This document shows, piece by piece, positions 36,144 through 44,452 of a stretch of DNA of 64,000 nt. A program made the translations under genes and the position numbers. This DNA is from an uncultured Aquimarina sp. (GTDB taxonomy: Bacteria > Bacteroidota > Bacteroidia > Flavobacteriales > Flavobacteriaceae), in contig NZ_CANLYD010000001.1 in the NCBI RefSeq assembly GCF_947495315.1, positions 372,001 to 436,000 of the forward strand, written 5' to 3'. The notes under the pieces are model-generated. The model did no database searches. It saw nothing but the letters and a program-made list of their open reading frames with translations, and was not told where the DNA came from. Within the stretch, counting starts at the first letter, position 1. Every line of letters starts with the position of its first letter.

Positions 36144-37082
36144 TTATTTCAATAAAAATTCAAGAGGAATATGTACGCGTTCATTCCAACTTTTTTCATC
36201 GTGCGATGCACCTTCAAACTTTTTAGTGATCCAATTTTTACCTTTGGTGTATCCCTTATCTATCATCATTTGATCTACTTGTTTCTGGTAAGGTTCATAT
36301 TGAGCGTCTAGCGTTTCAGTTCCAAAATCAAAATATATTTTATGCGTTTTTGGATCTGGAAGGGTAGCAGGTAATGTTTTCATATAGGCTTCCCCTAAAA
36401 CCGGAATTGGCCAATGTGTAGATACACATCCGGCAGCACTAAATACCTCAGGATATTTACAGATCGCATATAGTGATATTAACCCTCCCATAGAAGATCC
36501 CATTATAGAGGTGTTTTCGGCTTTAGTAGCCACATTGTATGTCTTATCAATAAAAGGTTTTAATTCTTTTACTAAGAACTTTAGGTACTCATCCGAGTAC
36601 AAATCATCAAAACCAGTATTTTGCTTCAAAGCAGCTTTGACTTCTGCACTATTGGTTACTTCAGCTGGAGCTTCAGGCATATATTCCGAAAAACGTTTTT
36701 TTACCGTATTCCAAGGAGCAACAACGATCGTGTTTTTAATCTTTCCGATTTTAATTAAACTATCTATAGTTTCATCAACACCCCAATCAATTCCTGTGTA
36801 GGATGTTTTTGAATTAAAGACATTTTGACCGTCATGCATATACAATACGTTGTATTTATCTTTAGTATTGGCGTCATATCCATCGGGTAAAAAAACTTCT
36901 ACGTTTCTTGGGATAACATGTTCTGATGTAAAGTTTTCATGAATGATCACTTTACCTTTCGTTTTTACAGATAATTTTTCTGCGATATCTAGTTGTGCAG
37001 GCAATTTTCTTTTAATCGGTTCTTGTTTACAAGAAAAGAACAGCAGCAGTGTTAGGATCGATATAGATTTAATAAGTTTCAT
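36144..37082 (-). CDS. Alpha/beta-hydrolase (esterase D-like) lipoprotein
   Basis: A 312-residue esterase-like protein with a lipoprotein signal (LLFFSCKQ, Cys at about 18). The fold is of the esterase D/putative siderophore esterase type: NVLYMHDGQNVF, the nucleophile elbow MGSSMGG with Ser197, an acidic loop in DFGTETLDAQYE and the catalytic His in GASHDEKSW near the C terminus. This family hydrolyses acyl esters, including those of siderophores and acetylated sugars. It lies 12 bases upstream of the M1 peptidase gene start-to-stop and 45 bases downstream of the M28 peptidase, in the same transcript. Confidence 0.85.
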   Translation of the reverse strand: MKLIKSISILTLLLFFSCKQEPIKRKLPAQLDIAEKLSVKTKGKVIIHENFTSEHVIPRNVEVFLPDGYDANTKDKYNVLYMHDGQNVFNSKTSYTGIDWGVDETIDSLIKIGKIKNTIVVAPWNTVKKRFSEYMPEAPAEVTNSAEVKAALKQNTGFDDLYSDEYLKFLVKELKPFIDKTYNVATKAENTSIMGSSMGGLISLYAICKYPEVFSAAGCVSTHWPIPVLGEAYMKTLPATLPDPKTHKIYFDFGTETLDAQYEPYQKQVDQMMIDKGYTKGKNWITKKFEGASHDEKSWNERVHIPLEFLLK

Positions 37083-37127
37083 TTAGCGTGGTTAGATTAA
37101 TCATTGGTTAATATAATGAGAATTTGG

Positions 37128-38468
37128 CTATTTTCTGAAAACCCCAGAAGGAAATACTACAGGACTTTCATGACCATTTTTTCCTACTGTTGCTACACCA
37201 AAGAAGTAATTATCAATAACAATACCGTTTAGTGTAAAGTTATCTACATCACCTACAAAACGGCTATGATCCCAAGTAGGAGAAGTGGTGTCTCTCCAGT
37301 AGATTTTATATCCTTTTATATTTGGGTCATTTGCTTTTTTCCATGTAAACTTAGCAGAAGGTTCTACAATTCCTCCAATTTTTACTTCGGTTGGAGCGGG
37401 AGGAGCCCAAGCAATGCCTGCTAGGTTAATTGCATTGACAGCTGTTAGTTTTGCTGCGTAGTTAAAATTCACATGTTCGACAACATCCCCATATTTGATA
37501 CCATTTTCTTCTCTGATATCTTGATGTTGTTGTGTATAGTTTTCGTGAGCTTCCATAATACGTATCCCTGCAAAACCAGCATCGTTAAATGGACGATGGT
37601 GCCCACCGCGACCAAAACGATCTAAACGATACACCATCATTGGATTCATCTCTGGCATATAGGTTTTTGTAGTTTTATGAATGTATCGTGCTAATTGACG
37701 CGAAATTCCGTCAACTTCACCACCATAAAAACGTCTTCGTTCTACAGTCTTTTTATCATCAGTCAGATTTGTAGGTTCGGAGAAAATTCTAAAGGTTCTA
37801 TTATCAATGACTCCGTCAACTCCTTTTATGTTACCAATCATATCATTGTTCATAACCCCAATGATGTTCCAATTCTTTTCTTTGGCATATGTGGCTAAGC
37901 CTTTTCCTCCAAATAGCCCTTGTTCTTCTCCCGATAATCCAACATAAATGATACTACTTTCAAATTTATACTTGGATAAAACTCTGGCTGCTTCAATAGC
38001 TCCAGCCATTCCACTAGCATTATCGTTTGCTCCGGGAGAATCATCCGTAAAATTGGTTGGATCCGTGATCCGTGAATCAATATCACCACTCATCATAATA
38101 AAACGATTGGGATATTTTGTACCTCGCTGTATGGCGACAACATTTACTACCATAACATCTTTAATAATACGCTGATTAGTCCCTTTTTTTACCAAATCTT
38201 TTTGATAAAAAACTTCTAGACACTTATTACAATTTTCAGATATGTTATCGAACTCTGATTTAATCCATCTTCTTGCTGCACCAATTCCTCTGGTTGTTGA
38301 AACCGTGTCGCTTAATGTATGCCGTGTGCCAAAATCTGCCAGTTTTTTGATATCTGCTTCGATTCTTTCAGAAGAAACAGCATCTATAATATCATATATT
38401 CTTTGATCGGTTTGTGCAGTTAGAATGATTGTAAATAAAAAGAGTGTTGAGGTAAGAATGGTCTTCAT
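37128..38468 (-). CDS. M28 family metallopeptidase with C-terminal fibronectin III domain
   Basis: Exported zinc peptidase of 446 residues. It has a signal peptide (to about LTAQTD) and an M28 catalytic domain (about 40-335). Metal and catalytic residues are visible in SGDIDSR, SPGANDNASGMAGAIE, SGEEQGLFGGKGLA, NNDMIGN and GRGGHHRPF. The C-terminal segment from about 345 (APPAPTEVKIGG, FTWKKANDPNIKGYKIYWRDT) is a fibronectin type III-like domain. Secreted aminopeptidases of this kind release N-terminal residues from peptides. It is the first gene of the six-gene operon reaching down to 32841. Confidence 0.88.
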   Translation of the reverse strand: MKTILTSTLFLFTIILTAQTDQRIYDIIDAVSSERIEADIKKLADFGTRHTLSDTVSTTRGIGAARRWIKSEFDNISENCNKCLEVFYQKDLVKKGTNQRIIKDVMVVNVVAIQRGTKYPNRFIMMSGDIDSRITDPTNFTDDSPGANDNASGMAGAIEAARVLSKYKFESSIIYVGLSGEEQGLFGGKGLATYAKEKNWNIIGVMNNDMIGNIKGVDGVIDNRTFRIFSEPTNLTDDKKTVERRRFYGGEVDGISRQLARYIHKTTKTYMPEMNPMMVYRLDRFGRGGHHRPFNDAGFAGIRIMEAHENYTQQHQDIREENGIKYGDVVEHVNFNYAAKLTAVNAINLAGIAWAPPAPTEVKIGGIVEPSAKFTWKKANDPNIKGYKIYWRDTTSPTWDHSRFVGDVDNFTLNGIVIDNYFFGVATVGKNGHESPVVFPSGVFRK

Positions 38469-38623
38469 GTGTGTTAATTTGATCGCCTAATTTAAGTAAA
38501 AGCGATCAGTGGTAGTTATTTCTTAACAAATTTATAAGATCAACAGCAACAATGAATTCTGTTTTATCATTTCATTGAACTCTCTTTTATTTTCAAATAA
38601 CCTTCGAACTCATTTATTTATTT

Positions 38624-39049
38624 TTATTCAAACTTGTTCTCTCTTTTAAATCTCCCATCTCCATAAAAATAGGATAAGAGTATATCAGTCATATGTTCAA
38701 TAGAAGAAGGTGGTTTGTTTATTATGAATTGCTGTCCGTTTTCCTCATACATAGATGAAAGTCCATCTTCGTTTAGGTTGCCACCAACCTCAATCCAATT
38801 GCTGTTGTCTGTGGAAAGAACAACTTGATGAAAATTATTCCAATTAATTCCGCTCATAGTTTCCTTAATTTGCTCAGATGTAGTGCTTTTAGAGACTATT
38901 TTTTCTTCGACACCGTAATTTGACAATACCATCAATTCCATTTTTGTATTACTTCGTTTCGTTGTTTTTTTCTTATTATAAGAACAACCGATTACCAATA
39001 GACTTAATATTAAAATCAGATTAATTCTTATTTTCATTTTTTGTTTCAT
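38624..39049 (-). CDS. Small lipoprotein of unknown function
   Basis: I do not recognise the family. The 141-residue product has a lipoprotein signal (LILSLLVIGCSY, Cys at about 22) and a mature domain with WNNFHQVVLSTDNSNWIEVGGN, DGLSSMYEENG and LLSYFYGDGRFKRENKF. The arrangement (a strand, GG, acidic turn, then an aromatic GDGRF tail) is reminiscent of small immunity-type proteins, but this is only an impression. A second Met at codon 5 is an equally good start. It stands alone in an accessory-looking patch. Confidence 0.6.
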   Translation of the reverse strand: MKQKMKIRINLILILSLLVIGCSYNKKKTTKRSNTKMELMVLSNYGVEEKIVSKSTTSEQIKETMSGINWNNFHQVVLSTDNSNWIEVGGNLNEDGLSSMYEENGQQFIINKPPSSIEHMTDILLSYFYGDGRFKRENKFE

Positions 39050-39063
39050 TAATATACCACGAC

Positions 39064-39083
39064 ATTTTGCGTATGATTAGTTG
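39064..39083. other. Possible cassette-end (attC-like) element
   Basis: On the minus strand this reads CAACTAATCATACGCAAAAT, which resembles a short element I recall at the ends of gene cassettes in flavobacterial genomes. It lies in a 211-base gap downstream of the S41 peptidase gene and just before the small lipoprotein gene. The rest of that gap holds no coding frame. Assignment is weak. Confidence 0.2.
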
Positions 39084-39260
39084 CGGGAAGATTCGCCAGA
39101 ATTATTCTGCTAAATACCAAATATAATTAATTAGTGTGAGTATTTGAGAAGGCAATTCCGAAGCAACATAATTAGACACTTCTTAAGTTTGATTCTCACT
39201 ACATTTATGTATTAATCAGAAAGAACAAAAGAGAGAGTTAAGGTTCGTGTACAATTTAAT

Positions 39261-40757
39261 TTAGTCCGTTTTAAGAACGGATATTGCCAAATTAATTGCC
39301 GGGTCATTATCATTAAGTTCAATTATCGAAGAATGAAATTGATACCAATTTTTAGGATATTCAACTTTTTTATGCGGGGGTATTCCAATATATTCATAGT
39401 TTTTACCGTTTTCCGTTTCGTAAATTTCATTAGATAACCCATAACTCCAACCATTTGGTAGCCTTTTTTGCAATACGTCGGAAAAAATTCCCATAGTATT
39501 TGAACCCACTTGAGTAAAGTTATTTAATTGTCGAGAAGCCAAAACAAATGTCTCTGCAGAGCTACCAGTTTGGGTACTTGTTAAAACTACTATTTTTCCA
39601 GAATAACTGTCTGGAGACTTTGGAATATATATAGGACTGTTAAACGTGTTATCGCCATTGTGCCATACCTTTTTTGTGAAGACTTTCTTATCCAAATCTG
39701 TAAAACCTGATAATAATTCCAAAGCGACTTGATCCGTTCCACCGGGGTTAAACCTCAGGTCTATGATTAACCCTGAAGTCTCCGAAAAGTCTGATAAAAT
39801 CTTTTTCTGAATTTTTTTAGCTCCATCAACTTCATCTCTAAGGTATTGCCCTAAAGTCTTTCCATTCTCAATAGCATTAAAAACCAATTCCCAATGTTGA
39901 TCCCAATACTCATCGTGCTCGATATTCTTATCTACAACTACTGTTTCTGAGTATCCATTCATACTGTTAATTTGTAAATATCCTACATCATTAACTATTT
40001 TACCCCAAAGCATAAGGTCCTTATGAAAAGATTGGAACTTTGTCTCAGGAAATAAGCTAATAATTTTTGACATCGCGGTTGTCCTAGGGTTTTTATGTTC
40101 AACGATCGTGTCATTCTTTTTTTGTTGGTCTACTATGTCGGTAGAACTCTTCTCTTCTTGTTCAGGAATATCTCTTATTGCAAGGTATGCATTAGTTATG
40201 CTGTCAGGTGCTCTAAGGCTAATATGTTCATCTTTAATAGCATCTAATATTTCTGCTATATAACCAAACAGTTCTACTTGTGTAGTTTTTTCTGTGATCA
40301 AGCCTTTGTGCTTATCATAAATAGCATCCCAGTCAATATTTCTAATCTCAGAATATGCGTAGTTTTCTTTAAAAGTGTGCCAAAAGATGTCAAAATTTAG
40401 CTTAGGATCATTAGATTCGAATACTGGAGTATTACATATGCTCAGTGGTGATGTCAACTTATTGAATTTATAAGAAGTAATCCCATATTTTAATACCATT
40501 GATTCTGAATTGATATCTACGACTTTGTATAAATCTAGTAATGTTTCTAAAGAATCGGACCAGTTATTAATTGAGCCAGAAGCAGAAGGCTGACAGGATA
40601 TCTTAGTGATATCATACATTTTGTAAGTTGAATCGTTAATTTCCAGATATGTGCCATATCCTTCTTGTATCCAATGTCCTCGTATGTTTTGTTTGCTTTT
40701 TTTTGTTGAGCAACTTAGAATTAATAAAAACGTGATAAGAGCTATTAAGAACTTCAT
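39261..40757 (-). CDS. S41 family (C-terminal processing/tricorn-like) serine peptidase lipoprotein
   Basis: A 498-residue exported protein (lipobox FLLILSCSTK, Cys16). The N-terminal 110 residues form a lipocalin-like beta region. The tricorn-core helical region (FDIFWHTFKENYAYSE, about 122-140) follows, and then the S41 catalytic domain. This shows VGYLQINSM, LIIDLRFNPGGTDQVA, and the active-site segment TGSSAETFVLAS with the likely nucleophile Ser400. No PDZ domain is clear. Members cleave unfolded or C-terminal peptides outside the cytoplasm, and some are only non-specific. It lies 64 bases downstream of the AraC-type gene on the same strand. Confidence 0.87.
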   Translation of the reverse strand: MKFLIALITFLLILSCSTKKSKQNIRGHWIQEGYGTYLEINDSTYKMYDITKISCQPSASGSINNWSDSLETLLDLYKVVDINSESMVLKYGITSYKFNKLTSPLSICNTPVFESNDPKLNFDIFWHTFKENYAYSEIRNIDWDAIYDKHKGLITEKTTQVELFGYIAEILDAIKDEHISLRAPDSITNAYLAIRDIPEQEEKSSTDIVDQQKKNDTIVEHKNPRTTAMSKIISLFPETKFQSFHKDLMLWGKIVNDVGYLQINSMNGYSETVVVDKNIEHDEYWDQHWELVFNAIENGKTLGQYLRDEVDGAKKIQKKILSDFSETSGLIIDLRFNPGGTDQVALELLSGFTDLDKKVFTKKVWHNGDNTFNSPIYIPKSPDSYSGKIVVLTSTQTGSSAETFVLASRQLNNFTQVGSNTMGIFSDVLQKRLPNGWSYGLSNEIYETENGKNYEYIGIPPHKKVEYPKNWYQFHSSIIELNDNDPAINLAISVLKTD

Positions 40758-40821
40758 AAGTGTTTTTTGATGTAAAACTAAGAACAGATAATAACATAAA
40801 ATAGAACAAACTTAGCCTGAA

Positions 40822-41634
40822 CTATATTCTACGAAAATCTTTAGGAAGAAAAGAGGCGTATTTTTTAAAGTTCCTAACGAAATGACTTTGATCAGAAAAT
40901 CCACATTCATAAGCAATTTGAGAAAGACGCATAGTACTATTTTTAATTAAGGGGATGCTGTTGTGGATTTTCAACATACGTCTATACTCTCCAAAAGTAC
41001 ATCTATAGTATTTTTTAAAATTTTTGGATATCGTAATTGGATGAACACCTATTGCAGTTGCAAGATCTATTAGCGAAAAATCACTCGCCCAATTTTCATT
41101 AAAATATTCGTCCATCTGTACGACCCATTTTGGTTTATTATCGTTTTTAGCACTATTTTCAAATTCGAATAGTTGAAAAGCTAAAGCCTCTAATGACGCG
41201 GACGAAGTGTTATCATTTGTTAATAATTCACTAAGCATATGAAGGAATAATAATTTTGGAGCTGGATTTTTATTTACCGAATCAAAATTAGGAGACAAAT
41301 AGATCTTCTCTTTTTTTAATTTGTCAATCTTAAATTCAATATTAATATTCTTAGAATCCTTTATTGTGCTTATGGTCTTATGGTTTTCGCCAGCTTCATA
41401 ATAAAACATATCTCCAGTAGTACGCTGGTAGGGAATCAAGTTCTTTTTGCATTCAATATCTGCACCCTGGAATAATAAACACATGTGAGGATTTTTGTGA
41501 CTATGAAGTATACTATTGCATTGCGAACTTGTATAGTTTGTAATAGAGACTATGAAATGTTCGGTTTCAATAATATTTTTTAATATTCCTGTGTATTTTC
41601 CTTCAGCTAGTCTGATATCAAAGTCTTTTATTAT
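40822..41634 (-). CDS. AraC family regulator without a canonical start codon
   Basis: The first ATG in frame (41482-41484) would give only 220 residues and remove half the sensory domain. The open frame continues upstream to a TAA at 41635-41637, coding for KDFDIRLAEGKYTGILK and then the conserved cupin motif LHSHKNPHMCLLF. No ATG, GTG or TTG occurs in that stretch. The position expected for the start (41629-41631) is ATA, followed by AAA GAC TTT. The C-terminal AraC helix-turn-helix pair is intact (LIDLATAIGVHPITISKNFKKYY and MRLSQIAYECGFSDQSHFVRNFKKY). Either ATA is used, or the start has mutated and the gene is silenced. It directly precedes the S41 peptidase gene, the probable target. Confidence 0.65.
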   Translation of the reverse strand: MIKDFDIRLAEGKYTGILKNIIETEHFIVSITNYTSSQCNSILHSHKNPHMCLLFQGADIECKKNLIPYQRTTGDMFYYEAGENHKTISTIKDSKNINIEFKIDKLKKEKIYLSPNFDSVNKNPAPKLLFLHMLSELLTNDNTSSASLEALAFQLFEFENSAKNDNKPKWVVQMDEYFNENWASDFSLIDLATAIGVHPITISKNFKKYYRCTFGEYRRMLKIHNSIPLIKNSTMRLSQIAYECGFSDQSHFVRNFKKYASFLPKDFRRI

Positions 41635-41723
41635 TTACAAATAGCGCGTAACATTTCTTTTGTGTTAAGTTTGCATCTCGAAGGGCGCATATAGGCTATA
41701 GGACAAATTGTTATGTATTCGTT

Positions 41724-41996
41724 TTAATTTTCAAATTGTAATCGAGCCTTCTTTCCAAAATCTTTCTCCAAATCTACTTGTTTATTTTTTAATTGATAAG
41801 ATTCGAATTTGTAGTCATGTAAATCTAATTCGTCTAACCTTTTTCCAAAAAACCTTTTGGTTTATTCAAAACAAGTTTCATATGATATGCTAGCTTGCAA
41901 TTCATTCTCGATTTCTTCTAAATCTTTCGGATCAACCAGTGCCTCTTTTTTTATTATTTCTTCCTCGGGTAGAGGGAGCCCGTATTCAGAATAGAC
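41724..41996 (-). pseudogene. Decayed reading frame
   Basis: On the minus strand an open stretch begins after a stop at 41997-41999, codes YSEYGLPLPEEEIIKKEALV and DPKDLEEIENELQ, and meets TAA at 41862-41864. It then continues in the same frame with KRLDELDLHDYKFESYQL and VDLEKDFGKKARLQFEN to a stop at 41724-41726. The charged, protein-like composition on both sides of one in-frame stop suggests a decayed gene. There is no start codon at its beginning and I do not recognise the family. Chance cannot be excluded at this length. Confidence 0.35.
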
Positions 41997-42031
41997 TTAC
42001 CCAATTGCTTTTATATAGTTGATTAACCTAT

Positions 42032-43213
42032 CTATTGTAAGAAGGTTACTTTAGAGATTTTTCCGTTTTCTACTTCATAAATAGCCACAGCTTTGATCTC
42101 TCTTCCATTTATGAGTACTAACTCTTCATCAATTACCTTGTTACCATAAACAATTCTGCTTTTGATTTCGCAATGTAAATCCGGTGTGCTATCAAAAAAA
42201 GGGGTATATATACTTTTCATTTTTTCTTTACCTTCATATGTCAATTCATTCGGGTAATTATATACTTTTACTCGATCCGAATAGGTGGCTAAGAAGCTCT
42301 CAATATTTCTGGTATTATAGGCATTTAATTGTTTTTGTACTACATGTTCAGGAGAAACATCAGAAACCAATGCGAGCATGGTACCTATCTTATTAGTTGT
42401 AATTCTGCTAATACCGCCAATCTCTTTGTTAAGAAAGGTATGAAAGATATTCCAATCGGTATCCATCTTAGGATTAAATTTATAGATGATATTATCTTTT
42501 GGCATTAGAATAGTTCCATTAACTAGCCAGCACATATCTTCTGCCTCAGGAATGGTGTTGATTATCTTTTTTGTTTCACCAGTAATGGGATTTAGCGATT
42601 TTATTTCCCATTTTTCGTTTTCTTTGCTGATATAACTAATAAGCTGTGAATTAGGAATTTTATGCAATGATCTTCCTACTTTCTTTTGGAACGTTTTGTT
42701 GGTATTGTCCGTAAGATTAGAAACAACCAATGATAATCCACCTTCTTCCAGTACAGAAGAAATCACTATATCTTTACTAAACCAAGTGTGATATCCAATC
42801 ACAAGATTTTCAATTAATGGTTTTGGTTTTCCTGTTTTGTAATCATATTGATACAGTAATTGCTTTCCAGTAGTATCTAATCTAATAGCCGATATTGCTT
42901 TTTGATTTGGAACTTTAATAGGTGAATATTCACTGCCTTGCAATGTTTCAGAAATCCAATTGATTTTGTTGTCTCTTATATTATATTTTGCAATATCAGT
43001 CTGTCCATTTCTGGTAGCAGCAAATAATACGATATTATCATTGTAAAATGAAGGTTGATTATCATAACCATCATTATTAGAAATGTTTCTTTGATTTTTT
43101 AATTCTAAAACATTCTCATTGATAGAGATATCAAATAAATAAATTTCAGTGTCTGATTGGGCTGATAGTATAAAAACGTTTAACAGAGTGATCAGTATGA
43201 GACGATTTTGCAT
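42032..43213 (-). CDS. Exported propeller-like protein with C-terminal NTF2/SnoaL domain
   Basis: A 393-residue exported protein (signal to about FILSAQSD). Residues about 25-285 contain PD40/TolB-like repeats (DGYDNQPSFYNDNIVLFAAT, NGQTDIAKYN, GKQLLYQYDYKTGK), consistent with a six-bladed propeller. The C-terminal 105 residues form an NTF2-like domain (VVQKQLNAYNTRNIESFLAT, DRVKVYNYP, DEELVLINGREI, ENGKISKVTFL). The combination echoes the propeller-amidohydrolase and NTF2 proteins at 11-15 kb, but in one chain. No catalytic residues stand out. The function is unknown. Confidence 0.72.
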   Translation of the reverse strand: MQNRLILITLLNVFILSAQSDTEIYLFDISINENVLELKNQRNISNNDGYDNQPSFYNDNIVLFAATRNGQTDIAKYNIRDNKINWISETLQGSEYSPIKVPNQKAISAIRLDTTGKQLLYQYDYKTGKPKPLIENLVIGYHTWFSKDIVISSVLEEGGLSLVVSNLTDNTNKTFQKKVGRSLHKIPNSQLISYISKENEKWEIKSLNPITGETKKIINTIPEAEDMCWLVNGTILMPKDNIIYKFNPKMDTDWNIFHTFLNKEIGGISRITTNKIGTMLALVSDVSPEHVVQKQLNAYNTRNIESFLATYSDRVKVYNYPNELTYEGKEKMKSIYTPFFDSTPDLHCEIKSRIVYGNKVIDEELVLINGREIKAVAIYEVENGKISKVTFLQ

Positions 43214-43698
43214 ACTTTTTGTTTTCTAAAATACACTGAAATATTAAGGATTTTCTTAAGTATTTGTTAAGAGTTGTAAGAACTATGTTGATAAACTTTG
43301 GGAACAAATACTAACTTGTAGGTTTCTGGTGGATATCGATATTTTTAATAAGATCACTTTGGCTATACTCAATAATCTTTAACACTTGCGGAGTTGAAAT
43401 TCTTCTGCTTTTTCTGGAATTATAGGGTTCTATCTATTGGTCTAGTGTATAGGATCAAAAAAATGGATTCTTCTGTTAATTTTTTTTGTTTTAATCTTTT
43501 CTTAACACGTATTGAAATTTTAATATTTAATATTTACTTAAATTAGAAGTTTTTAAGAAACTATTGGGGATAGTTTTTAAATCTTTAAATTAATTTATCG
43601 ACTGACTTAGATATCCTTAGGGGGTGATTTTTTTGACCTTAAGTTTTATTATATAAGAGTTATATATTCATTAATTTATATCACAGATCATTATAAAT
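43214..43698. other. Long intergenic region before the TonB/DUF4249 operon
   Basis: A gap of 485 bases between divergent genes. It is very AT-rich with several T runs, and the last 60 bases before the ATG at 43699 are almost entirely A and T. It presumably holds the promoters of both flanking units. I find no exact TAnnTTTG box with a -33 TTG on the plus strand, no tRNA and no coding frame. Confidence 0.5.
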
Positions 43699-44448
43699 AT
43701 GGGAAAAATTACTAAGAGCGCAATTGTTTTTTTATTCCTACCGTTTGTTTTTTTTAGTCAAGTTAAAGAAAAGGAAAACCTTTATTACAATTGGTTTGAT
43801 CAGGTTATAGGACAAGAACATACTGGATTGTATAATGGAAAACAGTATGTGAACCTTGATGTTAATCGTATATATAAAGGAAAACATTCATTCTTCTTAA
43901 CTGATGACGTTGTTACAGGATCCATTTCATATGATGGTCAGATCTATTATGATGTAGATATGAAGTACAATCTTGAAACGGATAATCTTTTAATAGCACT
44001 TAAATCTGGTGCGGTAGCTTCCATTTTACAGTTGATACGTGATAAAGTAGATCGATTTACTATTGAAGATTATTCGTTTATAAGAATTGACGGATTCGAA
44101 GAGAATAACACTTTAGTTAATGGTTTTCACGAAGTACTGCTGGAGAATACGGCATATTCTCTGTTAAAGAGATATCATAAAATAAGAAGGAAAAAGATCG
44201 GAAATGTAGGAGATAACAAGTTGTATTTTGAATTTGTAAGTAAGAATACATATGTTTTGTTTTCTGATGGTTATTACAGACGTATCAAATCTAAAGGAGA
44301 TATCATTAAGATGTATCCTACGTTAAAAAAAGAAATCAATCAGTTTTATATTAAAAATAAAACGCTTAGAAACTCAAACCCGGATAGATTTATGCAACGA
44401 TTGTTCGAAACGATTGTCAAACAGTCATCACCACTAAAAGCAGCGTAG
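43699..44448 (+). CDS. Secreted protein of unknown function, first gene of the TonB/DUF4249 operon
   Basis: A 249-residue protein with a signal peptide (LPFVFFSQVKE). The mature part is a mixed alpha/beta sequence: WFDQVIGQEHTGLYNGKQYV, SFFLTDDVVTGSISYDGQIYYDVDMKYN, a middle with ENTAYSLLKRYHKIRRKK, and LFSDGYYRRIKSKGDIIKMYP. Similar unnamed proteins precede STN-type TonB receptors in other flavobacteria, from memory. It ends 4 bases before the receptor gene, so the two are coupled. The role is unknown, probably in the periplasm or at the surface as a receptor accessory. Confidence 0.7.
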   Translation: MGKITKSAIVFLFLPFVFFSQVKEKENLYYNWFDQVIGQEHTGLYNGKQYVNLDVNRIYKGKHSFFLTDDVVTGSISYDGQIYYDVDMKYNLETDNLLIALKSGAVASILQLIRDKVDRFTIEDYSFIRIDGFEENNTLVNGFHEVLLENTAYSLLKRYHKIRRKKIGNVGDNKLYFEFVSKNTYVLFSDGYYRRIKSKGDIIKMYPTLKKEINQFYIKNKTLRNSNPDRFMQRLFETIVKQSSPLKAA

Positions 44449-44452
44449 TATT

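Noticed and set aside
38624..39049. Assignment of the small lipoprotein as a toxin immunity protein
   Set aside because: The resemblance is only in composition and a short GDGRF tail; no toxin gene is adjacent.
41708..41893. Plus-strand 61-codon open frame
   Set aside because: It is opposite the decayed minus-strand frame, has a Phe/Ile-rich translation without domain features, and lacks a promoter-like sequence.
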